DNA of 64,000 bases from Pseudonocardia sp. HH130630-07 (lineage in GTDB: Bacteria > Actinomycetota > Actinomycetes > Mycobacteriales > Pseudonocardiaceae): contig NZ_CP013854.1 of NCBI RefSeq assembly GCF_001698125.1, forward strand, positions 4,030,001-4,094,000, read 5' to 3'. Position 1 is the stretch's first letter. The number at the start of each line of letters is the position of its first letter. Of the stretch, positions 34,892 to 43,583 are shown piece by piece. The notes beneath the pieces were generated by a model. That model worked only from the letters and a program-made list of their open reading frames with translations, was not told where the DNA came from and searched no databases. Both the position numbers and the translations under genes were made by a program.

Positions 34892-36412
34892 TCAGAGGAC
34901 CACCACCGATGCGGCGAGCAGCAGCAGGAACGAGACGACCGAGGCGATCGACGGGCCCAGGGTGTAGGTCTTGAGCGCCCCGCGGACCGACAGCTCGAAC
35001 ACCGACTTGAACAGCCAGAACCCGTTCGCGTTGGGCAGCCCGCCGAACAGGGCGCCGGACAGCGCGGCCAGCCCGATCAGCACCGCCTGCCCACCGCCCG
35101 CAGCCTCGGCGACCGGGGCGACGATGCCGATCGCGGTCAGCGCGCCCAGCGTGATGGACCCGACGGCCGCGTGCAGCACGGCGGCGATGATCCAGGTCAG
35201 CACGATGGGCGAGCCGAACCCGGCGTCGAACAGACCGGAGAGGTAGTCGCCCGCGTCGGTGCCGCCGACGAGCGCCGCGAAGCTCCCGCCGACCCCGGTG
35301 AGGACGAGGATGGACCCGCTGGTGCGCATCCCGCGGCGGACGGCCTCGTCGAGCTCCGCCGCGCCCAGCACCCGGCGGGCGATCACGTAGGCCACGCACA
35401 CCCCGGCGAACAGCGCGGTGCTGACGTCACCGACGACGTCGACGACCGTCCCCTGCACACCGGCCGTGGTCAGGCCGGCCCCGAGCAGGATCATCACCAC
35501 GGTCACCACGAGCGGGGCGGCGTAGAGCCACAGCGGCCCGCCCGGTCCGGCGGAACCGCCGGTGCCCGGTGTCGCGGCTCCCGCGGGACCGACCGTGCTC
35601 CCGGAGCCGGAGCCGGAGCCGGACGGCTCGGTGGGGCCGGAGCCGGTGTGGCCGGCCGGGCCGGGCACCGCGCCGGGGTCCGGCCCGTCCCCGGGCCCGG
35701 CGGCACCTGCGGACCCGCCCGGCGCGGCGGGGTCCGCGACGGGAGCCGTCGCCGGGACCGCGGCCGGGGCGAGCTCGTCCCGCGCGGGGTTCCACAGCCC
35801 GTACCGCACCAGCAGCGAGTACACCGCGACCGTGACGACGATGGTGAGCACCCCGACCGGCAGCGCGTAGAGCAGCGCCTGCCCGACCGGGATCCCGAGC
35901 ACCCCGACGACGGCCATCAGCGCCGTCCCGGGCACGACGAACGTCAGGCCCGCGGTGATGCCCACGATCGCGGCCCCGGACAGCAGACCGTGCCCGTCGC
36001 GCCCGAGCCGTGACGACGCGTGCCGGGTCAGCGGCCCGGCCAGCACGATCAGGACGTCGGCGAACACCGAGGCGAGCACCACGCCCAGCGACAGCCCGTA
36101 GGCGTAGGGCACGCCGCGGCGGCCGAACGTCCGCAGCATCGACTCGGCGATCCGTTGCGGCACGCCGAGCGCCTGCACGAGCGAGCCGAGCAGCACACCG
36201 AACGCGATCAGCAGCCCGATCTCGCCCATGACCGAGCCGAAGCCCTCGGCGACGGCCGTGCTGGTCCCCGCGGCGCCCTGCCCGGTGGCGAGCCCGAGGT
36301 AGGCCGCGCCCAACACGAGCGCGATCACCGGCTCGACCCGGAGCGCGACGATGACGCCGACGACGCCGGCCAGCGCGATCCCTATGTGCAGGATCGCCAT
36401 TGATCCGATCAC
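34892..36412 (-). CDS. GntP-family permease
   Basis: 506 aa, about 12-13 membrane helices, with GntP landmarks (LGLATGQ, IAFGVLLGSLVQALGV, ASVFADVLIVLAGPL, TAGLTFVVPGTALMA, TSGSILVLTGVGGSFA, LPNANGFWLFKSVF). It would import a hydroxy or sugar acid such as gluconate, glycerate or another carboxylate with protons. About 75 residues of Pro/Gly/Ser/Ala-rich sequence, including a Ser-Gly run, interrupt it near the middle (plus-strand about 35530-35760), longer than usual for the family. The GTG at 36412 has GAGGA at 6 bases. It follows the lyase gene by 45 bases. Confidence 0.88.
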   Translation of the reverse strand: MIGSMAILHIGIALAGVVGVIVALRVEPVIALVLGAAYLGLATGQGAAGTSTAVAEGFGSVMGEIGLLIAFGVLLGSLVQALGVPQRIAESMLRTFGRRGVPYAYGLSLGVVLASVFADVLIVLAGPLTRHASSRLGRDGHGLLSGAAIVGITAGLTFVVPGTALMAVVGVLGIPVGQALLYALPVGVLTIVVTVAVYSLLVRYGLWNPARDELAPAAVPATAPVADPAAPGGSAGAAGPGDGPDPGAVPGPAGHTGSGPTEPSGSGSGSGSTVGPAGAATPGTGGSAGPGGPLWLYAAPLVVTVVMILLGAGLTTAGVQGTVVDVVGDVSTALFAGVCVAYVIARRVLGAAELDEAVRRGMRTSGSILVLTGVGGSFAALVGGTDAGDYLSGLFDAGFGSPIVLTWIIAAVLHAAVGSITLGALTAIGIVAPVAEAAGGGQAVLIGLAALSGALFGGLPNANGFWLFKSVFELSVRGALKTYTLGPSIASVVSFLLLLAASVVVL

Positions 36413-36457
36413 GGGTGTCCTCGCTTTCTCTGTGGGACCGGCCCGGGCGGGCCGGGG

Positions 36458-37363
36458 TCAGCCGGGGCCGGGGAAGTCGCCGGCCGCGAGCAGCGCCGAG
36501 GGCAGGGTGCGGCCCAGCACGGAGCCGAGCCAGCGCGCGCCGTCGCACAGCCGCCGCAGGTCGTGCGGCACCGCGACGCCGCTGCGGCGCAGCGCGTAGA
36601 CGAGGTCCTCGGTGGCGACGTTCCCGGTCGCCGCGGGCGCGAACGGGCAGCCACCGGCGACGCCGATGCTGCTGTCGAGCGCCGTCACCCCCGCCTCGAC
36701 CGCGGCCAGCGCGTTCGCGACGGCGGTGTTGCGGGTGTCGTGCAGGTGCACCCGCAGCGGCGTGCCGGGGGCGGCGGCGCCCGCGAGGGCGAACCGCTCG
36801 TGCACGTCCCGCGGGACGGCGACGCCGATCGTGTCGGCGAGCGCGATCTCGTCCGGCCCGGCGGCGGCCACCGTGTCCAGGCAGTCACGCAGCCGCTGCA
36901 CCGGCACCTCGCCCTCGAACGGGCAGCCGAACGACGCGCCGAGGGTCACCGTCACGGTGACCCCCGCGGCGCGGGCCCGCGGGACCAGCCGGGCCACCAG
37001 GTCCAGCGCGCCCGCGGTGTCGGTGTTCTGGTTGCGCCGGCTGAACGTGTCGGTGACGACGGCGACGACGTCGATCTCGTCGACCCCGCACGCCAGCGCC
37101 CGGTCCAGGCCGCGCTCGTTCATCACCAGGCCCGCGTAGCGCACGCCCGGCTCCCGCGGGACGAGCGCCATCAGCTCCTCGGCCCCGGCCATCGCGAGTA
37201 CCCGCGCCGGGTTCGCGAAGCTCACCGCCTCGATCCGCCGGGCACCGGCGGCGACGGGCCGGCGCACGAGCTCGAGCTTCTGCCCGACGTCGAGGTGCAC
37301 CGCCTCGTTCTGCAACCCGTCCCGCGGCGCGACCTCGACCAGCGTGATCCCCGGCGCGGGCAT
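36458..37363 (-). CDS. HMG-CoA lyase-family enzyme
   Basis: 301 aa TIM-barrel lyase. VEVAPRDGLQNE (metal and substrate site), YAGLVMNERGLDRALACG, ASFGCPFEGEV, LADTIGVAVP, VHLHDTRNTAVAN and GGCPFAPAATGNVATEDLVY all fit the 3-hydroxy-3-methylglutaryl-CoA lyase family, which also includes citramalyl-CoA-type lyases. It would split a CoA thioester to acetyl-CoA and a keto acid. An IS5 element is inserted directly before its ATG and has removed the upstream AGGGGA ribosome site, so expression may now be lost or depend on the IS. Confidence 0.88.
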   Translation of the reverse strand: MPAPGITLVEVAPRDGLQNEAVHLDVGQKLELVRRPVAAGARRIEAVSFANPARVLAMAGAEELMALVPREPGVRYAGLVMNERGLDRALACGVDEIDVVAVVTDTFSRRNQNTDTAGALDLVARLVPRARAAGVTVTVTLGASFGCPFEGEVPVQRLRDCLDTVAAAGPDEIALADTIGVAVPRDVHERFALAGAAAPGTPLRVHLHDTRNTAVANALAAVEAGVTALDSSIGVAGGCPFAPAATGNVATEDLVYALRRSGVAVPHDLRRLCDGARWLGSVLGRTLPSALLAAGDFPGPG

Positions 37364-37368
37364 CTCAG
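37364..37368. repeat. Target-site duplication CTCAG, left copy
   Basis: CTCAG at 37364-37368 is repeated at 38290-38294, directly flanking the IS ends. The CTNAG form fits IS5-group target choice. Confidence 0.8.
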
Positions 37369-38289
37369 AGAGTGTTTGAGAAGATCATGTTGAGGGTGTG
37401 ACTACGTACTTCTGCTGGCGTCGGGCGGGTTCGCCACGGGCGATGCGGCGGGTGATGGTGTTGATCGCCGCCCAGCGGATCATGGCCTCGGACACTGCGG
37501 GGTGGCGTTCGTAGTCGCGGGCCAGGCGGCGGTGTGCGGTGACCCAGGCCAGGGTCCGCTCGACCACCCACCGCCGCGGGAGGACGGCGAATCCGCGCTG
37601 CTCAGGCGGTTTGCGCACGATCTCGACGCTGGTGTGCAGGATCGTGGTCGCCCAGTCCAGCAGGCGCCCGGCGAACCCGGCGTCGGCGTAGACGAACCGC
37701 ACCCTCGTGCGCAGGTAGAGGTCGAGCAGGATCGACTTGGCGCCATCGCGGTCCTGCACCGACGCCGAGCACACCATCGTGGTCAGCAGCAGGCCGAGGG
37801 TGTCGGTCACGATGAACCGCTTCCGACCGTTGATCTTCTTCCCGGCGTCGTAGCCGCGGGTGTCCCGCCCGACCGTGTCAGCGCCCCTCACCGACTGCGA
37901 GTCGATGATCCCCGCGCTGGGTTCGGGGTCGCGGCCCTCATCAGCGCGTAGCTGACGGCGCACGATCGGGAGGATCTGCTCGGTGACCCTCTGCTGCTCC
38001 CACCGGTTGAAGTACCAGTACACCGTCTGCCACGGCGGGAAATCCACTGGTAGAGCCCGCCACGCGCACCCGGCGCGCACGACGTAGAGGATCGCATCCA
38101 CCACATCACGGCGCGCGTGCTTCTCCGGCCGGCCTCCCGCCCCCGCCGCTGGCAGCAGCGGCTCGATCAACGCCCACTGCTCATCGCTGGTGTCCGAGGG
38201 GTACCGCCGCCTACGCCGAGCCACTCCTCCACGATGGACCACACCCGGACGCATCCAGCGCAGACACGCCGACCCTTCTCAAACACGCT
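37369..38289 (-). mobile_element. Complete IS5-family insertion sequence (921 bp)
   Basis: Imperfect terminal inverted repeats AGAGTGTTTGAGAAG (37369-37383) and, at the other end read inward, AGCGTGTTTGAGAAG (38275-38289), differ in one base. One intact transposase gene fills the element, and CTCAG is duplicated at both flanks. Removing the element and one CTCAG rejoins the CoA-transferase stop and lyase start as TGAG-ATG, which shows the insertion point to the base. Confidence 0.9.
37385..38254 (-). CDS. IS5-family transposase
   Basis: 289 aa single-frame DDE transposase. N-terminal DUF4096 block (SDEQWALIEPLLPAAG, RRDVVDAILYVVRAGCAWRA, WQTVYWYFNRWEQQ). The DDE residues lie in IIDSQSVRGADT, FVYADAGFAGR and RRWVVERTLAWVTAHRR. 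The reading frame is whole, so the element may still move. It is transcribed in the same direction as the host operon. Confidence 0.92.
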   Translation of the reverse strand: MRPGVVHRGGVARRRRRYPSDTSDEQWALIEPLLPAAGAGGRPEKHARRDVVDAILYVVRAGCAWRALPVDFPPWQTVYWYFNRWEQQRVTEQILPIVRRQLRADEGRDPEPSAGIIDSQSVRGADTVGRDTRGYDAGKKINGRKRFIVTDTLGLLLTTMVCSASVQDRDGAKSILLDLYLRTRVRFVYADAGFAGRLLDWATTILHTSVEIVRKPPEQRGFAVLPRRWVVERTLAWVTAHRRLARDYERHPAVSEAMIRWAAINTITRRIARGEPARRQQKYVVTPST

Positions 38290-38294
38290 CTCAG
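38290..38294. repeat. Target-site duplication CTCAG, right copy
   Basis: This copy contains the TGA stop of the CoA-transferase gene on the minus strand (38291-38293). Confidence 0.8.
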
Positions 38295-39538
38295 ACGATC
38301 CCCTGCGCGCGCAGCTCGTGCAGGCGCTCCGGCGCCGTGCCGAGCACCGCCGAGAGCACCTCGTCGGTGTGCTCGCCCAGCTCGGGGCCGAGTGCGGCGA
38401 CCCGGCCGGGCGTGCCGGACAGCCGGGGGACGACGTTCTGCATCGGGAACGGGCCGAGCGCGGGGTGGGTGAGCCGGACGATCGCCTGCCGCGCCGCGAA
38501 GTGCGGGTCGCGCAGCATGTCCTCGGAGCGGTAGGCCAGTCCGGCCGGGACACCCGCCTCGTGCAGGGCGTCGAGCAGCTCCTCGCTGTCCCGGGTCGCG
38601 GTGATCGCGGCGATCTGCCCGTCCAGCTCGGCGCCGTGCGCGCCGCGGGCGGTGTGCGTGGCGAACCGCTCGTCGTCGAGCCAGTCGGTGCGGCCGAGCG
38701 CCTCGGCCAGCCGGCGGAAGACGGTGTCGCGGTTGCCCGCGATGAGGACCTCGGCGCCGTCCCGCGACGGGTAGACGTTGCTGGGCGCGACGCCCGGCAG
38801 CGTGCTGCCGCTGCGCTCGCGCTGGAACCCGGCCAGCTCCCACTCCGGCAGCGACGCCTCCATCAGCGCGAGGACGGCCTCGTAGATCGCCGAGTCGACG
38901 ACCTGCCCGACCCCGGTCCGCTGCCGGTTGACCACCGCCATGACCGTGCCGAGCGCGGCGAACGTCCCGGCCAGCGAGTCACCGAGGGAGACCCCGATCC
39001 GGCTGGTCGGGCGGCCCGGCTCGCCGGTGAGGTAGCGGATGCCGCCCATCGCCTCGCCGATCGCGCCGAACCCGGCGCGCCCGGCGTAGGGACCGGTCTG
39101 CCCGTAGCCGGTCACCCGGGTCATGATCAGTCCCGGGTTGACCCGGCTCAGGTCCGCGTAGCCGCAGCCCCAGCGCTCCATGGTGCCGGGCCGGAAGTTC
39201 TCCACCAGGACGTCCGCGTGCTCCGCCAGGCCGCGCAGGATCTCCTGGCCCTCCCGGCGGCGCAGGTTGCAGGTCACCGACTTCTTGTTGCGCGCGATGA
39301 CCGGCCAGGACAGCGAGTGTCCCGACGGGTGGCGGTGCCCCCACTCCCGCATCGGGTCGCCGGCGCCCGGATCCTCCAGCTTGATCACCTCGGCGCCGAA
39401 GTCGCCGAGCAGCTGGGCGCAGAACGGGCCGGCGATCAGCGAGCCGGTCTCCAGCACCCGCAGCCCGGCGAGCGGGCCGCCGGATGCGGTCGCGGTGTCC
39501 GGGCCGCTCCCCGGTGCACCGGGTGTCGTCGTCGTCAT
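38291..39538 (-). CDS. Class III CoA-transferase (CaiB/BaiF)
   Basis: 415 aa from the ATG at 39538 (a start at 39559 is possible). Family blocks: LAGLRVLETGSLIAGPFCAQ, LLGDFGAEVIKLEDPGAGDPM, the aspartate/nucleophile region and RNKKSVTCNLRRREGQEI, ADVLVENFRPGTMERWG, GYGQTGPYAGRAGF, VDSAIYEAVLALMEASLPE. It moves CoA from a donor such as succinyl-CoA or acetyl-CoA to an organic acid. With the lyase and GntP permease it forms an uptake, activation and cleavage route, for example for 3-hydroxy-3-methylglutarate or citramalate. The substrate is inferred only. Confidence 0.88.
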   Translation of the reverse strand: MTTTTPGAPGSGPDTATASGGPLAGLRVLETGSLIAGPFCAQLLGDFGAEVIKLEDPGAGDPMREWGHRHPSGHSLSWPVIARNKKSVTCNLRRREGQEILRGLAEHADVLVENFRPGTMERWGCGYADLSRVNPGLIMTRVTGYGQTGPYAGRAGFGAIGEAMGGIRYLTGEPGRPTSRIGVSLGDSLAGTFAALGTVMAVVNRQRTGVGQVVDSAIYEAVLALMEASLPEWELAGFQRERSGSTLPGVAPSNVYPSRDGAEVLIAGNRDTVFRRLAEALGRTDWLDDERFATHTARGAHGAELDGQIAAITATRDSEELLDALHEAGVPAGLAYRSEDMLRDPHFAARQAIVRLTHPALGPFPMQNVVPRLSGTPGRVAALGPELGEHTDEVLSAVLGTAPERLHELRAQGIV

Positions 39539-39589
39539 GGTGCTCGCCGGCTCCCTCATCCTCGGGTGGTGTGCGCCACGGCAGCCTGC

Positions 39590-39666
39590 ATTGTGTACAT
39601 GATTCCCGACAAGGGTCGACAGCTGCAGGAGAAATGCCGAGCAAAGAGCTAGATTGTGTACAAGAT
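39590..39666. promoter_or_regulatory. Two repeated GntR-type operator sites
   Basis: ATTGTGTACATGAT (39590-39603) and ATTGTGTACAAGAT (39653-39666) differ in one base and start 63 bases apart, about six helical turns. Each contains TTGTGTACAA-like dyads typical of FCD-GntR operators. They lie between the divergent CoA-transferase and GntR genes and probably bind that regulator, perhaps with looping. Confidence 0.7.
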
Positions 39667-39698
39667 CGGGTATCGGGCCGACGGCCTAGAGTGCGGGC

Positions 39699-40349
39699 AT
39701 GGCGACGGGGGCCGAACGGGCCTACGAGGTGGTGCGGTCCGCGATCGTGGCGGGCGAGTACCGGCCGGGGGACAAGCTCAACGAGGAGTCGCTGGCCCAG
39801 CGGCTGGAGCTGAGCCGGACACCGGTCCGGGAGGCGCTGCGCCGCCTGGGGCGGGACGGGCTGGTCGAGATCGAGGCCAACCGCGGTGCCCGGGTGATCC
39901 GGTGGGACGCCGAGGACCTGCGCGAGGTGTTCGCGCTGCGCGCGGTGCTGGAGGGGCACGCGGCGGCCCGGGCGGCGGAGCTGCGCACGCCCGAGCAGCT
40001 CGACCGGATCGAGGCCGCGCTGGCCGCGATGGATGAGCTGGGGGAGCGGTCCGACGCCGACGCGATCGAGCGCCGCAGCGTGCTCAACGCCGAGCTGCAC
40101 TCGGGGATCGCCGACGCGGCGCACAGCCCCCGGCTGCCCCGGCTGCTGCAGCAGCTGGTCAGCGTCAACGCCATCGCCCGCAACTTCGGCCGTTACCCGG
40201 CCGCCGCGCTGGCCCGCAGCCAGCGCCAGCACCACGACATCGTCGTCGCCGTCCGCCGGCGCAGCCCCGAGCTGGCCAGGGCGGCGATGACCACCCACCT
40301 GCTCACCGCCGCCGAGGTGCTCGCCGACCTGCCCGCGGCGGACGGGTGA
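39699..40349 (+). CDS. GntR-family regulator (FCD domain)
   Basis: 216 aa. HTH in residues about 8-70 (VVRSAIVAGEYRPGDKLNEE, SLAQRLELSRTPVREALRRL, GRDGLVEIEANRGARV), then an FCD domain (REVFALRAVLEGHAAARAAE, LNAELHSGIADAAHSPRL, SQRQHHDIVVAVRRR) with the His/Asp metal-ligand positions. TAGAGT (39687-39692) lies 6 bases before the ATG, so the message is probably leaderless. It most likely represses the divergent CoA-transferase-lyase-permease operon. Confidence 0.92.
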   Translation: MATGAERAYEVVRSAIVAGEYRPGDKLNEESLAQRLELSRTPVREALRRLGRDGLVEIEANRGARVIRWDAEDLREVFALRAVLEGHAAARAAELRTPEQLDRIEAALAAMDELGERSDADAIERRSVLNAELHSGIADAAHSPRLPRLLQQLVSVNAIARNFGRYPAAALARSQRQHHDIVVAVRRRSPELARAAMTTHLLTAAEVLADLPAADG

Positions 40350-41311
40350 GCCCGCCGCGGGTGACCGTGGTCGGGGCCGGGATCGCCGGCGTGACCTGCG
40401 CCGCCGTCCTGGCCGGCCGTGGCGTCGCGGTGACGGTGCTCGACCGGGCGCGCGGTGCCGGTGGGCGGCTGGCGACGCACCGGCACGCCGGGCGCCCGGC
40501 GGACATCGGTGCCGCCTACTTCACGGTGTCCGGCGCGGACTTCGCTGGGCAGGTCCGGCGCTGGCAGGCCGCCGGCCTGGCCCGGGAGTGGACCGACACG
40601 CTCGGCGTGTTCTCCGGGGTCGACCGGGCCCCGGACAGCCGGGGCCCGATGCGCTGGGCGGCGCCCGGTGGGCTGCGTGGCCTGGTCGCCGACGCCGCCG
40701 CGGAACTGACCGTGCGTACCGGGCACCCGGTCCGTTCGGTGCGGCCCGGGCCGGGTGGCCGTCCGCTGGTGGACGGCGAACCGTGCGACGCGGTGGTCCT
40801 CGCGATGCCGGACCCGCAGGCCGCACGGCTGCTGGACCCGGCGACCCCGGCCGGGGCCGCGGTCACCGGGCGGGCCTGGAACCCGGTGCTGGCACTGACC
40901 CTCGGCCACCCCCGCCACGCGTGGGCGCCGCTGCGCGCCGCGTTCGTCAACGACCACCCGGAGCTGTCGCTGGTCGCCGACGACGGCGACCGCCGCGGCG
41001 ACGGCGCCCCGGTCCTGGTCGCGCACTCCACGGGCGATCTCGCCCGCCGGTTCGACGCCGATCCGGCGGCCGCGGCCGGTCCGATGACCGCGGCGGTGCA
41101 CCGGCTGCTCGGGATCGACTCGGATCCGGAGTGGACGCACGTGCACCGCTGGCGCTTCGCCGCCCCCGCCGGCTCGCGGGACGAGCCCTTCCACCTGGGG
41201 ACGGACGGGATCGCGCTCGCCGGGGACGGCTGGGGCCGGTCCCGGGTGGAGACGGCCTGGCTCTCCGGGGACCGCCTGGGCCGGGAGCTGGCCGGGCGAC
41301 TCGGTCACTGA
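40346..41311 (+). CDS. FAD-dependent oxidoreductase, renalase/amine-oxidase-like
   Basis: 321 aa starting at a GTG that overlaps the GntR stop (GTGA). N-terminal FAD motif VTVVGAGIAGVTCAAVLAGRGVAVTVLDRARGAGGRLATH in pieces, the renalase-like DIGAAYFTVSGADFAGQVRRW and a C-terminal FAD-contact IALAGDGWGRSRVETAWLSG. Bacterial renalases oxidise damaged forms of NAD(P)H; other members act on amines. The overlap shows coupling to the GntR gene, but a functional tie is not obvious. Confidence 0.82.
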   Translation: MSPPRVTVVGAGIAGVTCAAVLAGRGVAVTVLDRARGAGGRLATHRHAGRPADIGAAYFTVSGADFAGQVRRWQAAGLAREWTDTLGVFSGVDRAPDSRGPMRWAAPGGLRGLVADAAAELTVRTGHPVRSVRPGPGGRPLVDGEPCDAVVLAMPDPQAARLLDPATPAGAAVTGRAWNPVLALTLGHPRHAWAPLRAAFVNDHPELSLVADDGDRRGDGAPVLVAHSTGDLARRFDADPAAAAGPMTAAVHRLLGIDSDPEWTHVHRWRFAAPAGSRDEPFHLGTDGIALAGDGWGRSRVETAWLSGDRLGRELAGRLGH

Positions 41312-41366
41312 GTGCGTCCCGGGCGGCGGGTGTGTCCGCGGCCCCGGGGTGCGACGTCGCGCCGGG

Positions 41367-42584
41367 TCACCCCGCCGAGGCCGGCACCCGGGAGAACCGG
41401 CGCGCGCCGGGGGCCAGCATCGCCAGGCCCGGCCCGAGCAGGCACAGCGCGGCGCACACCAGCAGCACCGGGCGCAGCCCGAAGGTCTCGATCGCCGGGG
41501 CGATCAGCGCCAGCCCGAGCGGCGCCAGCCCGTAGGACAGCAGGAAGTCCAGGGACGACACCCTGGCCAGCTTCGCCGGGTCGACCTCGCGCTGCACCGC
41601 GGTGAACCACGGGACGTTGAACAGCTCGATCCCCACCCCGCACACCACGTAGGCGGCCACCACGACCCAGATCGGCAGCGGCGTCAGCAGTGCCAGCGGC
41701 GCGAGGGCGTACAGCGCGAGACCGGCGAGCGCGACCCGGCCGCGGGCCTCGGGCCGCCACCGCGCGACGATCACGGCGCCGACCAGCGCCCCGGCGGTGT
41801 AGCCGGTGAGTGCGGCGGCCAGCACCGTCGCCCCGCCGTAGGTCTCGCTGCTGACCAGCGGCAACGCCACCCCGGTCGCGGAGTAACCGGTGGAGATCAC
41901 CGCGGTCAGCGCGCCCAGCCCGGCGAGGAACCAGGGGTGCCGGCGGGCCTCGGTGAGGCCCTCGGCGAACTCGGCGACGAATCCCGGGCGGGGCCCGGTG
42001 GGCACCGCCCGGTGCGTACCGGCCCCCGGCACGACGGCCGCGAGCACCCACAGCACGGTGATGCCGAGCGTGACGCCGGCGACCGGGACGACGGTAGCGG
42101 CCAGCGCGGTCAGCGCCGGTGCGACCAGCGTGGTGCCGCGCACCGCGAACGTCATCGCCGCGTTCGCCTCCTGGCGCTGCTCGGCGGCGACGATCTCGGC
42201 GACCAGCGCCTGGAACGCCGGCCGGCAGGCGCCCTGGCCGACTCCGGCCAACGCGCACCCGGCGAGTAGCAGCGCGAGCCCCCCGGCGCCGGTGAGGGCC
42301 AGCGCGGTGCCCCCCGATCCGGCCGCGGCCAGCGCGCCGGACCAGGCCACCGTCGTCCGGCGGGAGTAGCGGTCGGCGAGCACGCCACCGGCGGGCATCG
42401 CGGCGAGGAACCCGGCGGTGCGCACCCCGAGGGCCAGTCCGAGATCCACGCCGGACAGCGCCCCCTCGACGACGCCGAGGCCCAGCACGAACGGCAGCGC
42501 CCAGGTGGCGATGCCGGACGCGGTCGTCCCGATCCAGAGCCGCAGGAACGCCGGCTCGCGCAGGACCGTCCGTGCGTGCGTCAC
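41367..42584 (-). CDS. MFS transporter, probable exporter
   Basis: 405 aa, about 11-12 helices, of the enterobactin-exporter-like MFS group (FLRLWIGTTASGIATWALPF, GVLADRYSRRTTVAW, GVGQGACRPAFQALVAEIV, NAAMTFAVRGTTLVAPAL). Its GTG at 42584 overlaps the stop of the binding-protein gene (GTGA). Being in one operon with an iron/B12-type ABC importer it is more likely an exporter of the molecule the importer brings back, as in metallophore systems. Confidence 0.82.
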   Translation of the reverse strand: MTHARTVLREPAFLRLWIGTTASGIATWALPFVLGLGVVEGALSGVDLGLALGVRTAGFLAAMPAGGVLADRYSRRTTVAWSGALAAAGSGGTALALTGAGGLALLLAGCALAGVGQGACRPAFQALVAEIVAAEQRQEANAAMTFAVRGTTLVAPALTALAATVVPVAGVTLGITVLWVLAAVVPGAGTHRAVPTGPRPGFVAEFAEGLTEARRHPWFLAGLGALTAVISTGYSATGVALPLVSSETYGGATVLAAALTGYTAGALVGAVIVARWRPEARGRVALAGLALYALAPLALLTPLPIWVVVAAYVVCGVGIELFNVPWFTAVQREVDPAKLARVSSLDFLLSYGLAPLGLALIAPAIETFGLRPVLLVCAALCLLGPGLAMLAPGARRFSRVPASAG

Positions 42585-43561
42585 CGGCGGAACTCCTTCA
42601 GGTAGGCGCCGAAGCGCTCCAGGCCGTCGATGTTGCGCGGGCCGCTGATGCCCTCGTTGTAGTCGAGCACGAAGAACGCCCGGTTCGCGATCGCGGGGAC
42701 GCTGCGCAGCTGCGGCAGCGAGGTCAGGTAGTCGATCTTCTCCTGTGCGCTCTGGTCGCCGTAGTCGAGGATCATGATGATCTCCGGCCGGCGCTGCACG
42801 ACGGTCTCCCAGCCGACGTCGGTCCACCGGGCGTCGAGGTCGCCGAGCACGTTGCGGCCACCGGCGAGGGAGATGATGTCGTTCGGCGGGACCTGGTTGC
42901 CCGCGGTGTTCGGGCGGTCGGTGCCGGAGTCGTAGAGGAACACCGACGGCGGCGGATCCAGCCGCGGGGCGGCCTCGGTCACCGCGGCCACCCTGGTCTG
43001 CATACCGGCGACGACCTGGTCGGCGCGCTCGGGCACCCGGAAGATCGCACCGAGCCGGCGCATGTCCTCGTACAGGCCCTCCAGCGGTGTGACGCGCTGC
43101 GGGTGGCCGGGGTAGTTCCAGCAGGTCTCGGTGTGCATGAAGCTCTGGACGCCGAGCCGGTCCAGCAGTTCGGGGGTGATGCCGCGCTCGTCGGAGAACC
43201 CGGACCGCCATCCCGCGACGACGAGATCGGCGCCGGCGTCCACGACCAGTTCGCGGTTGAGCAGATCGGTCGACAGCTTCTCGGTGCGGGCGTAGTCCGC
43301 CGCCCACGGCGACTCCTCGACCGGCGGGTTCGCCGGTGGCATCACCCAGCCGCGCACCCGGTCGGTGAGACCCAGTGCGAACAGCTTGTCGGCGCTGCCC
43401 GCCTCGTAGGCGACGGCGCGCTCGGGCGCCCGGTACTGCACCGGCTGCCCGCAGCGGGGCACGGTGACGGTCTCGGCCGTGGACCGCTCGACCTGCGCAC
43501 CGCAGGCGGTGACGGCGAACAGGGTGGCGAGCAGCAACGGCACGGCGCGGGTGGTGCGCAC
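42581..43561 (-). CDS. ABC transporter substrate-binding lipoprotein (FecB/BtuF type)
   Basis: 326 aa. Signal peptide with lipobox VTAC (Cys20), then a periplasmic-binding fold of cluster A-2: RAVAYEAGSADKLFALGLTD, LVVDAGADLVVAGWRSGF, GITPELLDRLGVQSF, VVQRRPEIIMILDYGDQS, and a C-terminal NIDGLERFGAYLKEFRR. Such proteins bind ferric siderophores, haem, cobalamin or other metal chelates. There are three cysteines besides Cys20's lipid site region (including one in HTETCWNYPGH), which is unusual. Confidence 0.9.
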   Translation of the reverse strand: MRTTRAVPLLLATLFAVTACGAQVERSTAETVTVPRCGQPVQYRAPERAVAYEAGSADKLFALGLTDRVRGWVMPPANPPVEESPWAADYARTEKLSTDLLNRELVVDAGADLVVAGWRSGFSDERGITPELLDRLGVQSFMHTETCWNYPGHPQRVTPLEGLYEDMRRLGAIFRVPERADQVVAGMQTRVAAVTEAAPRLDPPPSVFLYDSGTDRPNTAGNQVPPNDIISLAGGRNVLGDLDARWTDVGWETVVQRRPEIIMILDYGDQSAQEKIDYLTSLPQLRSVPAIANRAFFVLDYNEGISGPRNIDGLERFGAYLKEFRR

Positions 43562-43583
43562 GGGGGACTCCTCGGTTCTCGGG

